Assembly (NCBI GenBank): GCA_000526255.1
Contig: JAFS01000002.1
Location: forward strand, 62,001-126,000
Direction: 5' to 3'
Source of the DNA: Verrucomicrobia bacterium LP2A
Lineage (GTDB): Bacteria > Verrucomicrobiota > Verrucomicrobiia > Methylacidiphilales > Methylacidiphilaceae
Length of the DNA stretch: 64,000 bases
In this document: piece after piece, positions 6,873 through 15,830 of the stretch
Position numbering within the stretch: position 1 is the stretch's first letter
How the letters are laid out: every line of letters starts with the position of its first letter
Notes under the pieces: model-generated
The model's input: the letters and a program-made list of their open reading frames with translations, nothing else
What the model was told of the DNA's origin: nothing
Databases searched by the model: none
Program-made: the position numbers and the translations under genes

Positions 6873-9800
6873 ATGCTCCCTTCCCCTTCCTACGTCGAGC
6901 TCCATGCCCGGAGCGCCTTCAGCTTCCTGCGGGGGGCCTCCCACCCCGAGGAGCTGGCCCGGGAGGCGGCCCGATTGGGGTTGCCCGGGCTGGCACTCTG
7001 CGACCGGGACGGGGTCTACGGGATCCCCCGGCTGCAGGCCGCGGCGCGGGAGGTGGGCATCCGGGCGCTGGTCGGAGCGGAGCTCACCCTGGAGGACGAA
7101 TCGGTCTTGCCCGTGCTCGTCGAAACGCGCGAGGGCTACCGGAACCTCTGTCAGCTCCTCACCGAGGCCAAGCTCCGCAGCCCCAAGGGGGAGGCCCGGA
7201 TCGGATGGGAGGAGCTGGGGAACTTTGCTCCCGGCCTTTTGGCGCTCACCGGGGACGAGGAGGGGCCGCTCTTGCGCGCCCTCTCCCGGGGAGAAGACCC
7301 AGGGGAGCCGGCACGGAAGCTCCTCCGGCTCTTCGGGCGGGAGCGGCTCTTCGTTGAGCTCCAGCGGAGCGGGCTCCGGGGGGAGCGCTTCCGCGACCAG
7401 AGGCTCGGTGCGCTCGCCCGGGAACTCGGCCTGCCCGTGGTGGCGACGGGGGGTGTCCTCTCCGCGAAGGCCGAGGAGAGGCCGCTGCTCGACGTGCTCC
7501 ACTGCCTGCGGAACCACACCCCCTTGGACGCCGCAGGGAAGGTTCTCTCCCCAAACGATCGGAGGCACCTCCGCTCGCCCCGGGAGATGGAGGCGCTCTT
7601 CGCCGATCTCCCCGAAGCGGTCGAGACAAGCGCGCGGATCGCCGCCCGGATCGTCTTTTCCTTGGAGGAGCTCGGCTACTCCTTCCCCCGCTATCCCACG
7701 CCCACGGGGGAAAGCGAGGACGACCTTTTGGAAAGGGTGGCCTGGGCCGGGGCGCGGAGGCGCTACGGCCCCCTCTCCCCGGCGGTCCGCCGGCAGCTCC
7801 TCCATGAGCTCGGGATGATCCGCCGGCTCGGCTTCGCCGGCTATTTTCTCATCGTCTGGGACCTGGTCCGCTGGTGTGCGCAGGAGGGGATGCTCGTGCA
7901 GGGCCGAGGGAGTGCCGCCAACAGTGCGGTCTGCTACAGCCTGGGGATCACCGCGGTCGATCCGGTCGGCAGCCGGCTGCTCTTTGAGCGCTTCCTGAGC
8001 GAGGGCAGGAAGGGCTGGCCCGACATCGACCTCGATCTGCCGAGCGGCGAGGCCCGGGAGCGGGTGATCCAGGAGGTCTACCGCCGCTACGGGCGCCGGG
8101 GGGCGGCGATGACGGCGAGTGTGATCTGCTTCCAGGGACGGAGTGCTGCCCGGGAGCTGGGCAAGGTCCTCTCCCTGCCAGGCGAGCTTCTCGATCGCTT
8201 CTCCGCCCTCTTCCCCGGAGGGGACTATCCCCACACCCTTTCCTGGGAAGAGCATGGCCGGCAGTGCGGGCTCTCCCCCAAGCATCCCCGGCAGGCGGCC
8301 TTTCTGCGTCTCTACCCCAAGCTCCTGGGCCTGCCCCGCCACTTGGGCCAGCATCCCGGGGGGATGGTGATCGCCCAAGGGGAGCTCGACCGGATCGTCC
8401 CCCTGGAGAATGCCGCGATGCCGGGCCGCTCGGTCCTCCAATGGGACAAGGACGACTGCGAGGAGCTCGGGATGGTGAAGATCGACCTGCTGGGCCTGGG
8501 CATGATCGCGGTGATCGAGGAGGCGGTGGGGCGCTGCCGGGACCGGGGGCGGCCGGTCGACCTCGCGCGTCTGCCCAAGGACGATCCCGAGACCTTTGCA
8601 CTCCTGCAGCGGGTGGAAACCGTTGGGGTCTTCCAAGTGGAGAGCCGCGCCCAGATGTCGATCCTCCCGCGGCTGCGCCCGCGCTGCTTTTACGACCTCG
8701 TGGTCCAGATCGCCATCGTCCGTCCGGGACCGATCCACGGGGGACTGATCGGCTCCTACCTGGCCCGCCGGAGCGGCCAGGAGCCGGTCGGCTATCCCGA
8801 TCCGCGCCTTGCCCCGATCCTGGAGCGGACCTTGGGGATCGTGCTCTTCCAGGAGCAGGCGCTTCGCATCGCGATGGTGCTCGGGGGCTTCTCGGCGGCC
8901 CAGGCCGAGGAGCTGCGGCGGGCGCTCGGGTTCCGCCGGGATCCCCAGCGGATGGAGCGGGCGATCGAGCACCTCGCCCAGGCGATGCGAGAGCGCGGCG
9001 TTGCTCCTTCGACCATCGAATGGGTGGCTCGCTCCCTCTCCTCCTTTGCGCTCTACGGATTTCCCGAAAGCCATGCGATCAGCTGGGCGGGCCTCGCCTA
9101 TGCGAGCGCTTATCTCAAGGCGCACCACGGACCCGAGTTCTACGCGGCCCTCCTCAACCATCAGCCGATGGGCTTCTACTCGCCGGCCACCCTGATCCAA
9201 GAGGGGAAGCGGCGGGGTGTCCACTTCCGGCCGATCTCGGTGCTCGCTTCGGAGGACTCCTGCACGATCGAGGAGGACGGCTCGGTCCGCCTGGGACTCT
9301 GCTTGGCGCGGGGGCTCTCCGACGGGGCTCGCGGGCGGATCCTCGCCGCACGGAAGGAGGCACCCTTCGGTTCTCTCGAGGAGCTCCGGCGCCGGGTTCC
9401 GCTGAGCCGAAACGAGCTGCGGCTCCTGGCTTCCTTGGGTGCCTTCCAGGGGCTCGCCAGCCACCGGCGGGAGGCACTCTGGCAGGTCGAGCGGCCGCTC
9501 TTCCCGGAGGAGCTCCTCCCCCGACCGCCCGAAGGCCCTTCCCCCCTCTCACCCATGACGCCGCCCGAGCGGCTCGCCGCGGACGGCGCGGGAACGGGGA
9601 TCACCCTGGGTCCCCACCCGATGGCCTATCTGCGCCCGAGAACGGCTGCAACCCGGAAGGCCGCCAACCTTCGCGGGCTCCCCCACGGGGCACGGGTAGA
9701 GGTGGCCGGAGCGGTCATCTGCCGGCAGCGGCCGGGCACGGCCAAGGGCTTCCTCTTCCTCTCCCTGGAGGATGAGACGGGGATCGCCAACGTGATCGTC

Positions 9801-9968
9801 GCTCCGGATCTTTTCGAAGCGCACCGCCTCCTCCTCTGCCTGGAACCCTTCCTGCTGGTGGAGGGAATCCTCGAGAAGGCCCATGGTCCCATCCAGATCC
9901 GAGGGGAGAAGATCGCCCGCTTGCCTTCCCGGGGCCTGCCCGAGCCGAGCTCGCACGACTTCCGGTAA
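6873..9968 (+). CDS. dnaE2: Error-prone DNA polymerase III alpha subunit DnaE2 (ImuC)
   Basis: A 1031-residue C-family polymerase that performs translesion synthesis together with ImuB and ImuA. An N-terminal PHP domain opens with YVELHARSAFSFLRGASHPE (degenerate, as in DnaE2). The polymerase active site is marked by GWPDIDLDLPSG (about residue 386). The central palm contains the QHPGGMVI segment, and a C-terminal OB fold carries VEVAGAVICRQRPGTAKG. Length fits DnaE2 rather than the 1150-residue replicative DnaE1. ATG 6873 gives the family N-terminus but has only a weak ribosome binding site, perhaps because upstream DNA was replaced. The polymerase is intact although its cassette is split. 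Confidence 0.93.
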   Translation: MLPSPSYVELHARSAFSFLRGASHPEELAREAARLGLPGLALCDRDGVYGIPRLQAAAREVGIRALVGAELTLEDESVLPVLVETREGYRNLCQLLTEAKLRSPKGEARIGWEELGNFAPGLLALTGDEEGPLLRALSRGEDPGEPARKLLRLFGRERLFVELQRSGLRGERFRDQRLGALARELGLPVVATGGVLSAKAEERPLLDVLHCLRNHTPLDAAGKVLSPNDRRHLRSPREMEALFADLPEAVETSARIAARIVFSLEELGYSFPRYPTPTGESEDDLLERVAWAGARRRYGPLSPAVRRQLLHELGMIRRLGFAGYFLIVWDLVRWCAQEGMLVQGRGSAANSAVCYSLGITAVDPVGSRLLFERFLSEGRKGWPDIDLDLPSGEARERVIQEVYRRYGRRGAAMTASVICFQGRSAARELGKVLSLPGELLDRFSALFPGGDYPHTLSWEEHGRQCGLSPKHPRQAAFLRLYPKLLGLPRHLGQHPGGMVIAQGELDRIVPLENAAMPGRSVLQWDKDDCEELGMVKIDLLGLGMIAVIEEAVGRCRDRGRPVDLARLPKDDPETFALLQRVETVGVFQVESRAQMSILPRLRPRCFYDLVVQIAIVRPGPIHGGLIGSYLARRSGQEPVGYPDPRLAPILERTLGIVLFQEQALRIAMVLGGFSAAQAEELRRALGFRRDPQRMERAIEHLAQAMRERGVAPSTIEWVARSLSSFALYGFPESHAISWAGLAYASAYLKAHHGPEFYAALLNHQPMGFYSPATLIQEGKRRGVHFRPISVLASEDSCTIEEDGSVRLGLCLARGLSDGARGRILAARKEAPFGSLEELRRRVPLSRNELRLLASLGAFQGLASHRREALWQVERPLFPEELLPRPPEGPSPLSPMTPPERLAADGAGTGITLGPHPMAYLRPRTAATRKAANLRGLPHGARVEVAGAVICRQRPGTAKGFLFLSLEDETGIANVIVAPDLFEAHRLLLCLEPFLLVEGILEKAHGPIQIRGEKIARLPSRGLPEPSSHDFR

Positions 9969-10008
9969 CGGCGGCGAAGAAGGCGCAAGAGGAACGACCG
10001 CCCGCCGC

Positions 10009-10401
10009 CTAGGCGCTTCCCGAGAGCCCGCCCGTCTTCCGAGCCGCATCGAGCAGGGCCTTTGCGGCCCCCGCATGGCTGGCCAGGGAGAGCAGGTCGC
10101 CTTTGGGGAGCTGGACCTTGCCTCCCATGACGGCACCCACCATGTTTTCCCGGCCTTCGATCAGCGCCCGCCAGGTTTCTTCGCTCGCCGAAAAGACGGC
10201 GTCGGCCCGTGCGACCGTCTCCTCCGACGAAAGCGCCGTCGCCGAACGGCAGCCGCCGCCTTCCAGATCCAGGAGGATTCCCTTTTGCCCGGTAACCAGG
10301 CCAAGACGGATCTTCCACTGCTCTCCCTCCTTTTGGAACGCTTCGCTCTCTCCGATGGCCTTGCGCCAGGCATCTGCCGCTCTCTGCTCGAATGGGTCCA
10401 T
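10009..10401 (-). CDS. SCP2 sterol-binding-domain protein
   Basis: A 130-residue protein with the SCP2/sterol-carrier fold pattern: WKIRLGLVTGQKGILLDLEG, then an aDavfs strand (ARADAVFSASEETWRALIEG), then MGGKVQLPKGDLLSLAS. Such domains bind lipophilic ligands and often stand alone in bacteria with no assigned role. Starting at ATG 10401 (MDPFEQRAADAW) removes an unlikely proline/arginine-rich leader that would reach into the ppk promoter. It is convergent with dnaE2 and divergent from ppk, with about 110 bases between the two starts. Confidence 0.75.
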   Translation of the reverse strand: MDPFEQRAADAWRKAIGESEAFQKEGEQWKIRLGLVTGQKGILLDLEGGGCRSATALSSEETVARADAVFSASEETWRALIEGRENMVGAVMGGKVQLPKGDLLSLASHAGAAKALLDAARKTGGLSGSA

Positions 10402-10511
10402 GGCTCTGCGCTTACTGCCCCATTGCCTCGCTGTCAATGTCAGCCGGGGCGTCGGAGCCCGAGATTTCGGTCGGCGGGCGGCCCAGCTCATGCTTTACTC
10501 AAGCGTTGCCA

Positions 10512-12698
10512 ATGGCTAGCGACTTCGACGATCCTGCCTACTACATCAACCGGGAGCTCTCCTGGCTCGAGTTCAACGCCCGGGTCCTGGAAGAGGCGGC
10601 GGATACCACGCAACCGCTCCTGGAACGGCTTCGTTTCCTCTGCATCTTTAGCTCGAATCTCGACGAGTTCTTCGAGATCCGGGTCGCCGGGATCAAGCAG
10701 CAGGTCGAAAACCAGAGCGACCAAGAGGGCCCCGACGGACTGAGCCCGGAAGAGGTCTGCGATGCGATCCAGCAGCGAGCGCACCAGCTCGTCGCCCGCC
10801 AGTACGAGATCTGGCGAAACGAGGTCGAGCCGCTCCTGAGGAAGAACGGCATCGTCCTCTGCCAAAAGAACGATCTTGCCGCGGAGGAGCGGGCGTGGGC
10901 AGAGCGCTACTTCACCAACGAGATCCTGCCCGTGCTCACACCGCTGGCGGTCGACCCGAGCCATCCCTTCCCCCAGGTGACGAACAAGAGCTTCAACCTG
11001 ATCGTCACGCTGCGCCGACCGGTGTCGGCCCATCTGGCGGGTTTCGAGATCGTCCAGGTCCCCCACAACCTGCCGCGCCTCCTCACCCTGCCGGGCAGCG
11101 GTCAGGACCGATATCGCTTCATCCAGATCAAGGAGGTGATCGGCCTCTTCCTCGGCAGCCTCTTTCCGGGAGATGAGATCAGCGACATCAACGGCTTCCG
11201 CGTGACGCGGAACAGCGACCTCTACATCGACGACGAGGAGGCCGAGAACCTGCTGCAGACGGTCGAGGAAGAGCTGCGCAAGCGGAACCGGGGAAACGCA
11301 GTCCGCCTGGAGATCGAAGAGAGCTGTCCTCCCGAGATGGAGGAGTTTCTTCTCCATGCACTCCAGCTGAAGAAGGCGGACAGCTACCGCCACTTCGAGC
11401 CGCTCAGCTTCCTCCATCTCCTGCCGATCTGCGCCCACGAGGCCTTTCCGCAGCTACGGGATCGTCCGTGGACTCCCGTGATTCCGAAGGAGCTGGCCTC
11501 CCATTCGGATCTTTTCGATCTCCTTCGCCGCCGGGATGTCCTGCTCCACCATCCCTTCGAGAGCTTCGGCATCATTGTCGATCTGTTGCGCCGGGCGGCG
11601 GACGATCCCGGAGTGCTCGGGATCCGGATGACACTCTACCGGACGGGAGGGGAGTCCCCGATCGTCCGTGCCCTGATGCGCGCGGCGCAAAACGGCAAGC
11701 AGGTGACGGCCCTTGTCGAGATCAAGGCGCGCTTCGACGAGGCGAACAACATCGTCTGGGCGAGGCAGCTCGAGGAGGCCGGCGTTCACGTCGTCTACGG
11801 CCTCCTGGGCCTCAAGACCCATTGCAAGATGCTCGAGATCATCCGTCGCGACCCGGATCGGATCCGGCTCTACGTCCACCTGGGGACGGGGAACTACCAC
11901 GTCGGCACGGCCCGGCTCTACACCGACCTGAGCCTTCTGACGACCCGGGACGATCTCACCAAGGAGGTGGGCACCCTCTTCAACATCCTCACGGGCCTCT
12001 CCCGCTTCCACGGGATTCACAAGCTCCTGGTCGCCCCGTTCCGCATGGCGGAGGAGTTCCACGAGCGGATCGCCGCGGAAACGGCCTTCGCGCGGCAGGG
12101 GAAGCCGGCGCGCATCATCGCGAAAATGAACGCCTTGGTGGATCCGGAAATCATCAAGGCGCTCTACCGCGCCTCCGCGACCGGCGTTCAGATCGACCTG
12201 ATCATCCGCGGCATCTGCTGCCTTCGGCCTGGAATCCCCGGAGTGAGCGAGCGGATCCGTGTCGTCAGCATCGTGGGTCGCTTCCTCGAGCACTCGCGTA
12301 TCTTCTACTTCGAGAACAACGGGGATCCCAGGATCTACCTGAGCAGTGCGGACTGGATGCCGCGCAATCTCTACCGGAGAATCGAGGTCGCCTTCCCGGT
12401 CGAGGACCCCGAGATCAAGAAGCGTCTGAGGAACGAGATCCTGGAGGTCTACCTCTCGGATTGCGTCAAGGCGCGGGAGCTCCAGCCCGACGGAAGCTAC
12501 CTGCGACTGAAGCCTTCTTCCGATCGAAGCCCTGTCCAGGCGCAGTTTCAACTCCGCCACCTCGCTCGAGCCCAGCTTGGCTTCGACCGCCTCCAGAGGC
12601 CAGAGAGCATCGCGATCGTTCCGCAGCAGCGTCCGACCCTTCCGCCTCCTCCGACGGAGATGTCCTCTCCCCTGCCGGAAGAGCCCGATCTCTTTTAG
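10512..12698 (+). CDS. ppk1: Polyphosphate kinase 1
   Basis: Transfers the gamma phosphate of ATP reversibly to polyphosphate. The 728-residue protein begins MASDFDDPAYYINRELSWLE, the conserved N-terminal helix. The autophosphorylated histidine lies in LKTHCKMLEI (about 438) and the second catalytic histidine in RFLEHSRIFYF. The substrate loop GTGNYHVGTARLYTD follows. Start ATG 10512 is preferred; the longer frame has no family signature. Its stop overlaps that of the convergent fmdB-type gene. Polyphosphate storage suits a stress-tolerant acidophile, but that link is an inference. Confidence 0.95.
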   Translation: MASDFDDPAYYINRELSWLEFNARVLEEAADTTQPLLERLRFLCIFSSNLDEFFEIRVAGIKQQVENQSDQEGPDGLSPEEVCDAIQQRAHQLVARQYEIWRNEVEPLLRKNGIVLCQKNDLAAEERAWAERYFTNEILPVLTPLAVDPSHPFPQVTNKSFNLIVTLRRPVSAHLAGFEIVQVPHNLPRLLTLPGSGQDRYRFIQIKEVIGLFLGSLFPGDEISDINGFRVTRNSDLYIDDEEAENLLQTVEEELRKRNRGNAVRLEIEESCPPEMEEFLLHALQLKKADSYRHFEPLSFLHLLPICAHEAFPQLRDRPWTPVIPKELASHSDLFDLLRRRDVLLHHPFESFGIIVDLLRRAADDPGVLGIRMTLYRTGGESPIVRALMRAAQNGKQVTALVEIKARFDEANNIVWARQLEEAGVHVVYGLLGLKTHCKMLEIIRRDPDRIRLYVHLGTGNYHVGTARLYTDLSLLTTRDDLTKEVGTLFNILTGLSRFHGIHKLLVAPFRMAEEFHERIAAETAFARQGKPARIIAKMNALVDPEIIKALYRASATGVQIDLIIRGICCLRPGIPGVSERIRVVSIVGRFLEHSRIFYFENNGDPRIYLSSADWMPRNLYRRIEVAFPVEDPEIKKRLRNEILEVYLSDCVKARELQPDGSYLRLKPSSDRSPVQAQFQLRHLARAQLGFDRLQRPESIAIVPQQRPTLPPPPTEMSSPLPEEPDLF

Positions 12699-13006
12699 GC
12701 GGCAGGCTTGTTGGCCTCGCCTCCGGCGGGCTTCTTCTCAGCCGTCTTTCCCCCGGCGGAGGACTCTTTTTCGGCCTTTGCCGCCTTCTTGTAGCCCTCG
12801 CTCCGGTAGTCGGTGAGGTAGAAGCCCGATCCCTTGAAGAGGAGACCGGCTCCTCCGGAGATTCTCCGCTTGAGCCGGCCGCCGCAGCGCCCGCTCTCCG
12901 CTCCGCAGAGCTCCTTGGGGCACTCCTCCAAGGGTGGATCGGAGATCCGTTGAAAGACCTCGATGACCGCGCCGCAACGCGCGCACTCGTACTCGTACGT
13001 AGGCAT
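12695..13006 (-). CDS. FmdB-family zinc-ribbon protein
   Basis: A 103-residue regulator-like protein starting MPTYEYECARCG, the classic FmdB/CxxC_CxxC_SSSS start, with a second pair of cysteines around ECPKELCG and RCGG forming one zinc ribbon. The tail (about 70-103) is lysine/alanine-rich and disordered. The middle GLLFKGSGFYLTDYRS is the conserved family motif. FmdB was first linked to formamidase and amide regulation; most members have no proven role. It lies head to tail after the long GreA-like gene on the same strand, so co-transcription is likely. Confidence 0.85.
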   Translation of the reverse strand: MPTYEYECARCGAVIEVFQRISDPPLEECPKELCGAESGRCGGRLKRRISGGAGLLFKGSGFYLTDYRSEGYKKAAKAEKESSAGGKTAEKKPAGGEANKPAA

Positions 13007-13029
13007 AACCAGACCTTCCCGCCTGTTCC

Positions 13030-14856
13030 TTACGCCGGGATCGGACCCGCAACCTCGATCCGCTCCACGAGGACCATGGAGCCTTTTCCTTCCCCTTCCG
13101 ACGGCAGCTCGACTTCCTCGCCGGGACTGCGTCCGAGAAGGACCTGTCCGAGACCGGCCAAGTACGATACCACTCCAGCCGCCGGATCGCTATCCCAAGC
13201 CCCGAGAATCGTCACCCGCCGCTCCTCGCCCGTCGCCAGGTCCTTGAGGATAACCCGGGTCCCGACGTTGACGGAGTCGATGGCCACCTCGGAAAAATCG
13301 GTCGCCCTGGCCCGGGCCACGGCGCCTTCGAGCTCCCCCTTCCTGCGCAGGAGGACTCCCTGCATCTCCTTCGCCGCCTTATACTCGTGGTTCTCGCGAA
13401 GATCCCCATAGGATCGGGCGATCGCGATCTCCCGGGTGTTTTCCGGGATCAGCCTGGTGACGAGGGTTTCGAGCTCCTGCTTCTTCTGCGCCAGGCTCTT
13501 CCACGAGACGATCAGGGAAGCTTCGCTGCTCTTCTGCTGATCGCCCGCCACGAGATCCTGAACGCCGGGATGCCTCTTGATGATCGCTCCCAGGAGGGAG
13601 CGCTTGTCCAACTCCCGGAGGGCGGGGCTCGCGAGCGCCGCTCGAACCACATCCCGCGCGTCGGTCGGCTGCGCGTCGGCGAGAATCGCATGCAAAAGAT
13701 CGAGCTTGCCCGTGAGCAGCTCGTAAAGCTTCGATCCCTTCTTGGCTACTCCGCTGCTTTCGCGTTCCAGCAGATAGAGGATGCAGAAAAAGAGAGCCGG
13801 ACGGAAGAGCGGACGGAAGAGCTCGTCCCGAGTCCGGCAGATCCAAGCCAAGGCATCCGACCCGATCGTCCTCTCCCGCACGGCGCGCTCGAGCCGTTCG
13901 AGAAGCTCCTTGGCCTGCCCCGCCTCGACCAAGACCGTGACGATGGCGTCCGCTGTCCGCGCGGAGGCGCCGGGCAGAAGATCCAGGAGAAGCGATACCG
14001 CCCCGCCTCTCTCCAAGACAAGGCGGCGCAGCGCCACTTTCTGCGCCGAGCCGGCCATGACCGACAAGGCCTTCTGCAGCGTCTGCCTGTCTTCCGGAAG
14101 CCACTGCGAAACGGCAAGCTCTCCCTGCTCGGGCTCTTTCCCGATCGCCACCAGAAGCTCGTCTCGGATGACCGCAAGCTCCAGCAGCTCGCCCAAGCTT
14201 GCACCGCCACGCGACGAAAGAACTCGATCGATCGTCGCCACCGCCCGCTCGCGAGCGTCTGCAGGAATTTTTTCGGCTTTGGCGAGGGCCCGGGCCGCTT
14301 CGACGGCAGCCTTGCCGCAAGCCGACTCCTCCAAGGCCAGAAGCAGCTTTTGCCAGGCGGGAACGACGGCGGTGGCGATCCGGATCGGCTGATTCTTCCG
14401 GGTCGGGACCTCGAATCGGCCCTCCCGCCGCATGAGCCGGCGAGCTCCGTCCCACCACTTCTTCCACTCGTCCTGGGCAACGACCGTTGGCGTCAACACC
14501 TCTTGGAGCGCTTCGGGGGTCGCTCCCTCGCCGAAGCTGCGGACGCAGAGCTCCACGACGGCCAGCGGGTCGGAGGCCGCCTGCTTCCGGAGCGTGGAGA
14601 GCTTCTCGGCCTTCCAGACGAAGATATGATCGTGGGAGACCGGTTCGAGGGATTGGAGCGCGTACTCCCACTGCATCCGGTGCCGCGGCTTTTCCTTGAA
14701 ATCGATGATGACCGAGCCGGCATCGAGAGAGATCTCCCGGATGAGCCCGAATCCCCAACTCCGGTGGAGACAATAGTCCCCTACCGACAGGGGCTGACTT
14801 TCTGCAGCAGGAGCCGAGGCGATCTCCTCAGATGAATGACCCTCTTCGGACGACAT
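13030..14856 (-). CDS. greA: GreA/GreB-family elongation factor with long N-terminal extension
   Basis: Rescues backtracked RNA polymerase by stimulating transcript cleavage. The last 160 residues are a Gre module: coiled-coil tip ARSYGDLRENHEYKAAKEMQ (the acidic D and E of the tip are present) and an FKBP-like C-terminal domain (GTRVILKDLATGEERRVTIL). Ahead of it lie about 450 residues of mainly helical, HEAT-like sequence plus an N-terminal beta domain (VGDYCLHRSWGFGLIREISL). Total 608 residues, four times E. coli GreA; long Gre proteins are known in the Chlamydia-Verrucomicrobia group. The start MSSEEGHSSEE at 14856 gives an acidic leader. The function of the extension is unknown. Confidence 0.88.
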   Translation of the reverse strand: MSSEEGHSSEEIASAPAAESQPLSVGDYCLHRSWGFGLIREISLDAGSVIIDFKEKPRHRMQWEYALQSLEPVSHDHIFVWKAEKLSTLRKQAASDPLAVVELCVRSFGEGATPEALQEVLTPTVVAQDEWKKWWDGARRLMRREGRFEVPTRKNQPIRIATAVVPAWQKLLLALEESACGKAAVEAARALAKAEKIPADARERAVATIDRVLSSRGGASLGELLELAVIRDELLVAIGKEPEQGELAVSQWLPEDRQTLQKALSVMAGSAQKVALRRLVLERGGAVSLLLDLLPGASARTADAIVTVLVEAGQAKELLERLERAVRERTIGSDALAWICRTRDELFRPLFRPALFFCILYLLERESSGVAKKGSKLYELLTGKLDLLHAILADAQPTDARDVVRAALASPALRELDKRSLLGAIIKRHPGVQDLVAGDQQKSSEASLIVSWKSLAQKKQELETLVTRLIPENTREIAIARSYGDLRENHEYKAAKEMQGVLLRRKGELEGAVARARATDFSEVAIDSVNVGTRVILKDLATGEERRVTILGAWDSDPAAGVVSYLAGLGQVLLGRSPGEEVELPSEGEGKGSMVLVERIEVAGPIPA

Positions 14857-14907
14857 GTGTTAATTGAATCTAATATCGAGCCATTCCATTTCCCGCAACG
14901 ATTTTTT

Positions 14908-15648
14908 CTAACCTTCCGCTTCTGCGGCCGAAGAGGGGGCCGCGGCGTCCTCACGCTCCGCCGCATCCGCCGAAGGCTCGCCGGACAACTCGTTTCTCGG
15001 CGGAGGATCTTCGGAGCCCAACAGGCGATAGACGACCTTGAGGTCGCTCCCTGCCCGGTCCTCCCGTCTTTCGACTCGACCACCCAGAAGCTGCTCGAAA
15101 AGCCTTCGCTCGAACTCGCGCGTTCGCGGAAACCGGTCGAGGATCTCCAGGACAGGCGAGTGAAACTCGAGGATCTGTCCGAACGGGGCTCCGTCCGGCT
15201 CATAGCGGCTCATGCAGCCTTCTTCTTCTCGGGCTTGGGCCAGTTGCCGAGCCCGCTCCGCCAGCCCGGCGCCGCAGACCCGAGGCCGCAATGCCTCGAT
15301 ACGGCGGCGGTAGAGCCGGTGGAGGAGCCGCTCGACGGCCAGAGAGCCATAGACCTCCTCGACCGACTCCAGAAGCTCCAGGACAAAGGGAGGGCCTTTT
15401 TGGGGGAAGAACTCGTTGGCCTTCTCCGTCAGAACGTAGACCTTCTCCGGGCGGCCCACCCGCTTCGCCCTCCGCTGGGTCGAGAGATACCCCTCCTTCT
15501 CCAGAGAATTGCAATGCTGCTTGACCCCCATATAGGAGAGGTTCATCCGCTCCGCCAGTTCCCCCACGGAAAGTCCGTTGCTCCGCTTGATTTCGGCGAG
15601 GATTGAGTATTTCTGGTTTCGAAGAGGCGAGGACTTGGCACTATCCAT
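14908..15648 (-). CDS. Winged-helix transcriptional regulator, SufR/ArsR-like
   Basis: A 246-residue regulator. Residues 8-75 form a winged helix (YSILAEIKRSNGLSVGELAE and MGVKQHCNSLEKEGYL), followed by the wing RVGRPEKVYVLTEKANEFFP. The later part has VCGAGLAERARQLAQ and EEEGCMSRYE, a two-cysteine layout recalling SufR, the iron-sulfur-sensing repressor of suf operons, but a third cysteine expected further on is not seen, so cluster binding is doubtful. The C-terminus is acidic and low-complexity. It lies between the gre-like gene and serA with its own upstream gap; targets are unknown. Confidence 0.65.
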   Translation of the reverse strand: MDSAKSSPLRNQKYSILAEIKRSNGLSVGELAERMNLSYMGVKQHCNSLEKEGYLSTQRRAKRVGRPEKVYVLTEKANEFFPQKGPPFVLELLESVEEVYGSLAVERLLHRLYRRRIEALRPRVCGAGLAERARQLAQAREEEGCMSRYEPDGAPFGQILEFHSPVLEILDRFPRTREFERRLFEQLLGGRVERREDRAGSDLKVVYRLLGSEDPPPRNELSGEPSADAAEREDAAAPSSAAEAEG

Positions 15649-15830
15649 AACTGACGAAGGGGAAAGGGCTTCAGCTTTCTTGTAGCAGAGATCGGGTCGA
15701 CTCGTTAATCGCTTTTTGAAGAGAAGGCGGAAAAAAGGCGCCGTTCGCTTCGATTGGGCGGCGGCCCGGGCCGAAGGAGAACAACGTCTTTGACAGCGGA
15801 CCGCCTCCTCGCTACGCTTTGGAGCTTCCT

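Noticed and set aside
6843-9464. Very long open frame (873 codons) on the minus strand
   Set aside because: It lies entirely opposite dnaE2; long antisense frames arise from high-GC codon use and it shows no domain.
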